Of a DNA stretch of 64,000 bases, positions 56,991 through 64,000 are shown one piece after another. This stretch comes from Rhodococcus oxybenzonivorans (GTDB lineage Bacteria; Actinomycetota; Actinomycetes; Mycobacteriales; Mycobacteriaceae): positions 310,001 through 374,000 of the forward strand of contig NZ_CP021355.1 in the NCBI RefSeq assembly GCF_003130705.1. The letters run 5' to 3'. The notes under the pieces were generated by a model. It saw nothing but the letters and a program-made list of their open reading frames with translations, did not search any database and was not told the DNA's origin. The position numbers and the translations under genes were made by a program. Numbering within the stretch: position 1 is the first letter of the stretch; every line of letters starts with the position of its first letter.

Positions 56991-57194
56991 CTAGACAGCC
57001 CGCACATTCGTGGCCTGCGGGCCCTTCTGCCCCTGGCCCACCTCGAACTCCACCCGCTGGTTCTCCTCGAGCGACTTGTAGCCGCTGCCCGAGATTTCCG
57101 AGTAGTGCACGAAGACGTCCGCAGTTCCGTCGTCGGGTGCGATGAAACCGAAGCCCTTCTCACCGTTGAACCACTTCACAATGCCCTGAGCCAT
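56991..57194 (-). CDS. cspA: Cold-shock protein (CspA family), copy 2
   Basis: 67 aa from ATG 57194, AGGGAG upstream. Intact cold-shock domain ([22 protein letters not shown]). Leader, coding sequence and terminator are all close to copy 1 at 45545, indicating a duplication within this replicon or repeated acquisition. Divergent from the MerR-type gene. Confidence 0.95.
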   Translation of the reverse strand: MAQGIVKWFNGEKGFGFIAPDDGTADVFVHYSEISGSGYKSLEENQRVEFEVGQGQKGPQATNVRAV

Positions 57195-57691
57195 GCCGAT
57201 ACTCCCTGCACCCACGATCCGGGAACCCACATCGGATCCCCGATCTCGATACCGCTGAATCTTGCCACCCGAAGAACGGTTCCGGACGACCGCACCCGAA
57301 CCGAGGAAAGCGGACAGACTCCTCGACACCTACTGCGACTGTCGACTCTGCCACCTCGCCATCGACGAGAACCGATCCGCCGAGGGGATTGCCCGTCCAT
57401 GTCGGAGCCAACGTGCCTCTCGACGCGTACGAAATACCTCGCCACTCGACTCCAGAATTTCTGTAGTGACGACTGTAGACATTGAGGATTCGTCGTTGTA
57501 GAGTTCCTGTCGTTGCAAGGAAAGAGTTCACGAAGTGCGGGAGAGAATGTACTGCCCGCAGAGCAGTACCGCAAGAGACGGCCGTGACGGGGCACGAGTT
57601 TGTGTGAGTGTGTGAGGCCCCGGCACCTCCGGCCGGGCGGTCGAGCAGCACGATGAGCTCGACCGCCGAAAAAGTGCAGTGAATAAGGGAA
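57195..57691. other. Divergent upstream region of csp copy 2 and the MerR-type gene
   Basis: No gene recognised. Lies between divergent genes; long enough for a structured csp 5' leader. Confidence 0.35.
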
Positions 57692-58141
57692 GTGAAAACC
57701 GCTCCGGCCCCCGGTGCCTCACGGCGCCGGGGGCCCTGTCCGTGTGAAAGGTGTTATCCCATTCCGGAAGATTCTCCCGAGCGCAGCCCGGCCGGGGACA
57801 AGCTCGATGACGAGGACTACCCGGCCTACAGCATGGGCCGCGCCGCCGAGATCCTCGGCGTAACCCAGGCCTTCCTCCGCAGCCTCGACGCCGCGAAGCT
57901 TCTCATCCCCGGACGCTCGGAGGGCGGTCACCGCCGCTACTCCCGATACCAGCTCCGCCTCGCCGCCCGCGCCCGCGAACTGATCGACCAGGGCACCGCG
58001 CTCGAGTCCGCGTGCCGCATCATCATCCTCGAAGACCAACTCGCCGAGGCCCGCCGTATCAACGCCGAACTCGAGCACACCCACCGCCCTGCGATGGACG
58101 GCCCCTCCCCGCGCCCGGTTGAAACACCTACCGACCGTTGA
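57692..58141 (+). CDS. MerR-type helix-turn-helix protein
   Basis: Up to 149 aa from GTG 57692. The MerR winged helix is clear (YSMGRAAEILGVTQAFLRSLDAAKLLIPGRSEGGHRRYSRYQLR), followed by a helical dimerisation part (ARARELIDQGTALESACRIIILEDQL). A strong GC hairpin (GGCCCCCGG...CCGGGGGCC, about 57706-57735) lies inside the first 15 codons, so the true start may be later; GAAAGG at 57746 precedes an ATT at 57761. The divergent csp gene is a likely target. Confidence 0.8.
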   Translation: MKTAPAPGASRRRGPCPCERCYPIPEDSPERSPAGDKLDDEDYPAYSMGRAAEILGVTQAFLRSLDAAKLLIPGRSEGGHRRYSRYQLRLAARARELIDQGTALESACRIIILEDQLAEARRINAELEHTHRPAMDGPSPRPVETPTDR

Positions 58142-59606
58142 TGGACGCCTGACACGATGCGGCGGGGCGGCCAGGCCGGCTCTTGGCTGAACCGACCTGG
58201 CCTGGACATGACCGGTACTCCGGAATATCGGGCACGTCTGAGGACGTGGCACCCGAGCGGGCGGCGTCCGACACTGCCGGTGAGGGACCGATCCACATGG
58301 GGGTCGGGGGATCCATCATGGGCTCGATCTTGAGCAGCGAACCGGGACTTCGAGGTCCACGATGCGAGAAACCGCCGGCACCTGGCGGGGCCTGGTCCGC
58401 TGATTCGAGGGAGCGCGTCAGGAAAGGCCCTCATCGTCAGTGCAACAGACGGGCGCCACATCGCCACTGTGTGCGGTGTCGACCACGAGCGGACGGCTGA
58501 CGGCAGCGTCGCGGGGTGGCCGTACGCATCGATTGGTTTGCGCGGCAAACCAAGCCAACTCGGGCGAAGGGACCCCGCCGGGTATTTACGCCAGCGTGTC
58601 AATCAGCGGTTTCGTGGCCGCCGACCCGGAATTCTCGTGTCCACTGATCCGGAGAAACCGTGTCCGTCCAACCGGAGCGAACTGACCGCCTACAAGGGTT
58701 CTGACGTGTCCGTTGACACGCCGACGCCCTCATCGCGTCGGGTGGCGGTGCCGGTCAGTCCCGTTCTCCTCGGCGGGGCGTCCGGGTGCTCGTGTGCGGG
58801 GGTGAGAAGCGCGCCGCGTGGGTTCGCGGCCTGTCCCGGGGATGGATGAAGTACGGCTGGGGCGCGCCGTCACCCGTGTCGGCGGTGCACCCGATAATGG
58901 TGCGCACATCAGTCATACCGGCAACAGGAGAACAGGCCCATGCGCCGTCGTCCCCGGGTTTGATGTCACGACCGTGAACTTTCATCAGCGTGCTCGAGGA
59001 GCAGGTCGGGCACGTGCCTACGTGTGCTCCCCCATCCGAGCTGCACATCCACATCGGCTGTGCCGCCATCGAAATCACACCTCCGGAGCAAAGTCAGGCG
59101 CAACCACAGCCGATCGAGGTCCAACCGACTCGCATAGACCACAGGTCAGAATTTGTCGCCGAACAGCTCCAGCCCGCGTGATGCCGCCGCCGAGGATGAC
59201 TCCGCACCCGTCGAGGTCACATCGTCACATACGGGTCTGGGCGGGTCCGAATGCCCCTCGAGATCGATGACCGAGCGGGACCCTGGGTTCCGCATACGCA
59301 CGTCGGGCGGGTCCCCTGACCCAAAGGGGACCCGCCCGCGAGCACGAACCACCCGGTTACCAGGCGTGCATGGTTGCGCAGTGAAATGTGGCCTCGGCGT
59401 CAGGAGACATTTCCCGCCTGACGCAAGCCCACCGCGATGAGCCCACTTTGGGGGCTTTGCTTTGCGTGGGTGCCTACAGCTCGTGCTGGGCGCCACAACC
59501 GAGAGGTGGAATCTTCTCTTCCGGTCCGACCTTGGTCTGTCGTGGATCCGTACCTCTGGTCTACGCCGCATTTCCAGTTAAAGCAACAGTAAAATACGGT
59601 CGGTCA
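58142..59606. other. Gene-poor region
   Basis: Short frames only. Contains the second copy (58212-58233) of the 22-bp intergenic sequence. Codons around 58440-58600 look faintly gene-like but no start or family was found. Confidence 0.35.
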
Positions 59607-59765
59607 TTGACGAACCTCGAGTCTTGGGAAGCGGGCATCGCCGTGACCATCGGTCTGGCGCTGCTGACTACCGTCGTGTGCGCCGTCTTCGGGTCGCTCG
59701 CGCTGGCTCGTCTCGTGTTCGCCGCGATCGCCGGCATTGCTGGTCTGATTGCCGCTGTCCTCTAA
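59607..59765 (+). CDS. Possible small membrane protein
   Basis: 52 codons from a TTG: TNLESWEAGIAVTIGLALL, then TVVCAVFGSLALARLVFAAIA; two hydrophobic helices. No ribosome site is evident. Confidence 0.3.
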   Translation: MTNLESWEAGIAVTIGLALLTTVVCAVFGSLALARLVFAAIAGIAGLIAAVL

Positions 59766-60886
59766 CTTCGTTACCTGGCGGCATCCCGCCGGCGTCAGGG
59801 CGATACGCACGGGCACAGTCCCGCCACCGCTTCGGCCATCCACGCCGCCAGAAAAAGCTGGCGCTACTGCCGTCGGGAGCCGATCCGCGGGACGCCCATC
59901 AGCACCTGCGAGCGTAGGTGTGGCGGTCGCCGCCGAACCTACCGACCAGGTCATGCTCATCAATGCACACCGTAAAGTTGCATCCAGTGACCCTAACCGC
60001 CAACAACATTCGGTCTCGAGCATCGTCCGCGCCAATAAAGGCGCGACCACGAACTTGACGTGCAGCGGGAGCGGGTCAGCACCTTCAGCATTCCCGGATG
60101 CATCTCATGCGACCCGCCTTTCGCTCTCAATCCGCTCGCTTGGCACAGCCTGAACAGATCGAAGTGGTCGACAGCAGCACCCAAACCGAGATCGACCACT
60201 ACCGGAAACGTGCGTGGCGTACGACACACTCTTGGAATGGACGTTGTTAGCGTCATACGATCTGTTTCGCACCGGCTGATCCGATGCGCAGGACGGCGGT
60301 GCCGCAACCCGTGAGTTGAATTTTATTCAGCCGTCACGCTTCGCGCTGCATCACCGATTCTCGAACTGCCGGTGTCGCGGCCCCGCCGTCCGCCAGCTCC
60401 GGCGGGGTTCCGCGTGCTCGGCGTCGGCGGCAATGCCTCATTCGGTCGTCTTCGCGAAGCAGTGCAAACCTCCCGTTTCGAGTTCGCAGTGTTGTAACCC
60501 TCTCCAGCCCTTGAGGATTCATTCAGCCTTGTTTCTCACCGCGATTGACGAGTGCTCCAAGGTCAAACGACGGTCGGATTTCATTGCATGGGAGCAAATT
60601 GCACCCTTACGGCACCGTCACCTCCGGGGGTGTCGTCAAACATGGCTTTCCGTAGATATAGAACCATTTCCGGAGAGATGCACCGCTCCCCCTCCCTGGA
60701 CGTCGTCGTTGCACTACCATCATGAGTGGATGTGGGCGGAGGCCACATCACGCCGCAGGTTTGTTATGAAGTTTTAGCGATTGCCGCAGTTCGCCAAGGC
60801 GACATATGAACTCTCACCCTGGCCAACCCTGTTCCGGAATCTTGTCCCTCAGATTTCGCAGACGCTCGAACTTTCCCGCAGCATCA
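59766..60886. other. No gene recognised
   Basis: Lower-GC stretch with no supported frame on either strand. Confidence 0.4.
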
Positions 60887-60937
60887 GGGTGATGCACCGT
60901 GCATCACCCATCTACCGCGTGATGCACCGTGCATCAC
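60887..60937. repeat. Phased palindromic sites, left pair
   Basis: Two copies of GTGATGCACCGTGCATCAC (9-bp arms around a central C) at 60889-60907 and 60919-60937, start-to-start 30 bp. The first extends to 11-bp arms (60887-60909). Likely binding sites of a dimeric protein placed on the same face of the helix. Confidence 0.9.
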
Positions 60938-61779
60938 TGCGTGGGCGAAGGCGTCGCGAAGCATCGGGAGGTAGACATCTCGAGCCTGTCTGGCGCAGGT
61001 CACCCTAATCGCTGCGTAAAATCGGAAGCCGCTTCTAGTCGTCGCGTCCGGTGGACTGCCGTACACCCACGGTCGGATTCGTCACGTGACGAAGACCGGC
61101 TAAAGTCCATGTCCTCGTTGCGGACCGCCGCCGATTTCTTAGTGCAGGCCTCCTGTGTCGCAGCGGCTGACACCCCGGCCATCGCTCGCCCGAGCCAAAG
61201 ACCATTGTCATGGTGCATTCTGTTGGGTCAACCTGCGTATGGCCTCAGTCATCCCCAAGCAAGCCGACACCGCTATTGGATACGGCGATTCCTCAGGTCG
61301 CTCAGCGGCGAACTTCTCCCGCCAACCCCCCCGAGCCACCGGTGGCGTGGCCAAAAAGACGGGACGATCCTGGACTACCATCAACGATTTCACCTCAGCC
61401 TTACCAAGATTCCCTCCCCGTTGCGTCGACCCACCATCTCCGGGCGAGGTGCGGGGAATAGCCCGAAGCTGCGCACGCACTCGTCGCCGGCACCGCCCAC
61501 GGAGGGCGGGTCAGGCCGCTCGGAGGAGCACTGCGCAGCTCGCAAGGACACGGTGTACGTCGCCATGAGTACGGGCGGCGTCTCGCGCGACGCTGAATAC
61601 ACCGGTCCACAGCTCGAGCGGCCCCTTGTCTCTAGTCCTATTCGTATGCCACTTGCCGAAGCTGAATCCTTAACGCGCACCCGATCTGCCGTGGCCGTTT
61701 ACCCGGAATCGACAACAGCTCATTCTTTTTCCATCCCAGAGTCCATAACTCGACAACGTGTAGGATCGACCATCATGCG
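60938..61779. other. Spacer between the two palindrome clusters
   Basis: 840 bp. Open frames exist on both strands, but composition is irregular and none resembles a protein family. Confidence 0.4.
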
Positions 61780-61858
61780 GTGATGCACCATGCATCATCG
61801 ACCCACCCGGTGATGCACGGTGCATCACCTCGCGCACAGGTGATGCACCGTGCATCAC
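61780..61858. repeat. Phased palindromic sites, right triplet
   Basis: Three copies at 61780-61798 (variant GTGATGCACCATGCATCAT), 61810-61828 (central G) and 61840-61858, again exactly 30 bp apart. Same motif as the left pair; spacer sequences between copies differ, so the sites and not the spacers are conserved. Confidence 0.9.
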
Positions 61859-63071
61859 AGAGACCTATCGCCCGGTATGAGATCGACCCGTTCCGTCGAC
61901 CTCACCGATCGAGGGAGATGGCGCTTTTCTCTTGGGATTCAAACCGCCATGATGGGACCATTGACCGGTCCACCTCAACGCGAAGCTCGTGTTCAGCCGG
62001 CTTTGGGAGTCGCGCCGACGCAATATATTTTGGACTACCCATCCGACTTGAATGCCGCGAGCAGTCTTCGCGGACGTTTCCACATTCTCCCACCAACTCG
62101 ACTCCCTCCCGTTAGCTAAAGAACGGGCGTCTCCCTGCGGCGATAGTTCGTCAGCGATGACGCATCACTCTTCGCCGTGGGATTCAAGAGTGTGCATCCC
62201 ACACCGGTGACCGCGAACTCCGGTGCGGTCGGCGTGAATCCCAGTCGTTTCTTGATCGTTCTGCAGGACGAAGCATCAACTCGTGCGGCCAGTACGAAAG
62301 CTCGCCAGTCGCCAACTATGCCCTTCTTCGCAGCACCCGACCTGTTAGCGCAATCGCAGAGTCGTCTTGGTTTGTTCGCGAGGACCGCTTCGATCTCGGT
62401 CGGGATGGTGAGTAAAGGTCAACGACCGCCGGACATCGCGGAATCTTCTGTTTAGTACCTTCGGATATGTCATGCCGACAGGGATTACGGCGCAACGCGA
62501 CCTCGAGGCTCCACCGGGGCACGAAGGTCGAGAGTCAGCCCGGCCTCGACGATGAAGCGTAAGCCGTCAAAAAGTCATAGCCGACACGACCGCAAAGCTG
62601 GAAGAGTTTGTCCTCCAAATTGCAGCGGTCATTCCGCACGCTGTCCAGTTGTTTTCAGTATTGATAGATCCCTTTCGCGTGCCAGCAACCAGCCAATCGG
62701 GTGCATCGGCACCGTCCTAAAAGGTTCGGCGCGATCGACCGTTTCGTGGTCACCCAGAAATGAGCTCCTCCTGGATGCATCCGTCCGTGGTTCTTGCCCG
62801 AATCTTCCGCCGATTCGTCGCCGGCCTGATTCACATCAAACAGTGCGCTCCGGCCTATACGCCGGAAAAGACCGCTCGATTCCTTCAACGTGACTAAGCT
62901 GCAGATTTGCGCGTGTGATGGTTGGTCGACTGGGGATTGCCGGTGATTTCGCGGTGGACTTCACTTATGCCGTTCCCCATATTTTGTTGTTGGCGGCCCG
63001 CGTAAGTCGTGTGTAACTCGATGTATCACCTACTTTCTTTCATCACGTGACGTTTTAAGGGTGCTGTGATT
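61859..63071. other. Gene-poor region
   Basis: No supported gene. The 14-bp word CGACCGCAAAGCTG at 62587-62600 recurs at 63079-63092. Confidence 0.4.
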
Positions 63072-63122
63072 ACCTACCCGACCGCAAAGCTGTTTGATCA
63101 AATATTTTTGCCTTGGGTAGGT
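63072..63122. repeat. Inverted repeat enclosing AT-rich DNA
   Basis: ACCTACCC (63072-63079) and GGGTAGGT (63115-63122) enclose 35 bp including GATCAAATATTTTTG. Could be an origin or partition element, or a promoter region. Confidence 0.5.
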
Positions 63123-63215
63123 GCGCCGATCGCATACGATTCGGAGCCAGATTCACGCCCAGAGCGGCTTCCGCGCGTCATTTTCGGGTTTTATTTAACT
63201 CGGCGTGTCGCTGCG

Positions 63216-63231
63216 CGGTTTAGTTAAACCG
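63216..63231. promoter_or_regulatory. Inverted repeat upstream of a small gene
   Basis: CGGTTTA-GT-TAAACCG, 20 bp before the ATG of the 75-aa gene; position fits an autoregulatory operator. Confidence 0.45.
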
Positions 63232-63250
63232 AAAGAGCAGGATTTAAGGC

Positions 63251-63478
63251 ATGACAACTCGGAAAAGTCGGGGCGGGCGCCCAGCCCGCGACGTCGCCGT
63301 TCGCCATATCGGGGTTGAGTTTCCCGCGGAGATCGCCGACCGGATTCTCGCACCGGTTGACGATGGTCGGGTTAAGACAATCACCGATCGAATGATCGCG
63401 CTCGTTCAGCTGGCACTCGAGAACGAGCCAGCGATTCCGGCGCAGGCCAGACAGGAAGAGTTGCCGATGACGGGCTGA
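63251..63478 (+). CDS. Small, possibly ribbon-helix-helix protein
   Basis: 75 aa from ATG 63251 (AGCAGG about 10 nt upstream). Basic N-terminus (TTRKSRGGRPARD), then VRHIGVEFPAEIADRILAPV and KTITDRMIALVQLALE, a strand plus two helices compatible with an RHH DNA-binding fold. Preceded by an inverted repeat and followed by a hairpin terminator, so it is an independent unit. Confidence 0.6.
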   Translation: MTTRKSRGGRPARDVAVRHIGVEFPAEIADRILAPVDDGRVKTITDRMIALVQLALENEPAIPAQARQEELPMTG

Positions 63479-63498
63479 ACAGAGCCCAGAAAAGGCGA

Positions 63499-63529
63499 AA
63501 CCCCCCTTCGCTCGCCAGCTCCGGGGGTT
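63499..63529 (+). terminator. Hairpin after the 75-aa gene
   Basis: AACCCCC...GGGGGTT, 7-bp stem, 20 bp past the stop; no U tract. Confidence 0.55.
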
Positions 63530-63575
63530 CCGCTCGTCGTACAAACCGCCACGCAATGGAGGAGGTCTGCCTTCT

Positions 63576-63740
63576 ATGAGTATAGAACGCGCGATTCGTC
63601 GTGCGCACGCGACACGACGTGATATTGGTGTCCGTGAGGTCTCGTCTCAGCGTCGACGTGGGAATTCCGTGGACGCAGACACTATGCCGCCGGCTTTTCC
63701 GGCGATCACGCACGCCGTGAGGGGGTGCCTCTTCCACTAG
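63576..63740 (+). CDS. Short basic peptide gene
   Basis: 54 aa from ATG 63576 with GGAGGAGG 10 nt upstream: MSIERAIRRAHATRRDIGVR...RGCLFH. Arg-rich N-terminal half. Followed by a strong hairpin. The good ribosome site and isolated unit support translation; function unknown. Confidence 0.5.
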   Translation: MSIERAIRRAHATRRDIGVREVSSQRRRGNSVDADTMPPAFPAITHAVRGCLFH

Positions 63741-63749
63741 CGAAAACGT

Positions 63750-63784
63750 CGGTGGGTCCCACCCTTTCCGGATGAGACCCACCG
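63750..63784 (+). terminator. Hairpin after the 54-aa gene
   Basis: CGGTGGGTC...GACCCACCG, perfect 9-bp stem, 10 bp past the stop. Confidence 0.6.
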
Positions 63785-64000
63785 CTCATATTTGGCCGTT
63801 CCAACACGACCGCTCCTGTGATTGGCAGTCCCGCGAGCAGTCGTGTCGATACCGTGCGCTCTTGCCAGGGTAAGCCATGTCCCGCTGCTGATGCCAGCGA
63901 CTCACGGCAACAACCTGGTTAAGGGTGCGTGAAAGGCGCGTCATGCACCCCAAATCTGCGACCTCTGCGGTCGCAATTTCCGTCAACTCTGTTCAGAACG

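Noticed and set aside
58427..58849. Possible gene on the plus strand
   Set aside because: Faint coding look only; no start, no family pattern, frame breaks quickly.
60929..61783. 284-codon frame between the palindrome clusters
   Set aside because: Composition irregular, no family resemblance, and start and end fall inside the palindromic sites; likely chance.
60887..61858. Possible CRISPR array from repeats at 30-bp spacing
   Set aside because: Only 19-bp palindromes with 11-bp gaps, two separate clusters and no cas genes; fits protein-binding sites.

Overview
The window looks like accessory DNA from a high-GC actinomycete, most likely a Rhodococcus or close relative. The grounds are codon use, a WhiB protein, Lsr2, mIHF, a PknK-type kinase and the catabolic gene families. 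A Tap-like/Tpg-like gene pair (22.9-25.6 kb), which in actinomycetes maintains the ends of linear replicons, suggests a large linear plasmid or a chromosome arm. No telomere, replication initiator, rRNA, tRNA or CRISPR was seen.

Layout. At 1-4.5 kb (minus strand) a P450 sits with two PEP-synthase-like subunits and an IclR regulator; the set resembles the cresol-phosphorylating Cre pathway. At 4.7-9.9 kb (minus) is a four-component diiron monooxygenase operon of the toluene/isoprene monooxygenase type (A, B, C, D, E, F). Its beta-subunit gene is broken by two +1 frameshifts in homopolymers. At 10-20.6 kb is a regulatory and decayed zone: an AraC pseudogene, a large PknK-like kinase/ATPase, remnants of IS5, IS110, IS481 and tyrosine-recombinase genes, an intact AraC regulator, ruined ADH and MFS genes, a truncated second PknK kinase and a LuxR-type protein.

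At 20.9-28 kb is a replicon-biology block: an RNB nuclease with a C-terminal dsRNA-binding domain, a four-gene overlapping operon (RHH protein, Tap-like, tiny protein, Tpg-like), two small paralogues and a PLD-type nuclease. At 28.5-36.8 kb is a catabolic cluster: Baeyer-Villiger monooxygenase, acyl-CoA dehydrogenase and acyl-CoA ligase facing SMP-30 lactonase, nitronate monooxygenase, enoyl-CoA hydratase and a thiolase cut after about 16 codons. Several operons have CRP/GlxR-like sites upstream. At 36.9-49.9 kb is a patchwork of WhiB, PhoU and recombinase relics, small membrane and orphan proteins, a cupin, a cold-shock gene and a protein built from four ribbon-helix-helix units.

At 50-58 kb lie a frameshifted IS110, an IS21 element inserted in an mIHF gene with a 5-bp target duplication, Lsr2, an ATP-dependent DNA ligase, a second cold-shock gene and a MerR-type protein. 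From 58 to 64 kb the DNA is gene-poor. It carries 19-bp palindromes phased at exactly 30 bp (two copies at 60.9 kb, three at 61.8 kb), an AT-rich inverted repeat and two small genes near the end. Many genes are decayed, so this is a dynamic accessory region; a few homopolymer frameshifts could also be sequencing errors.
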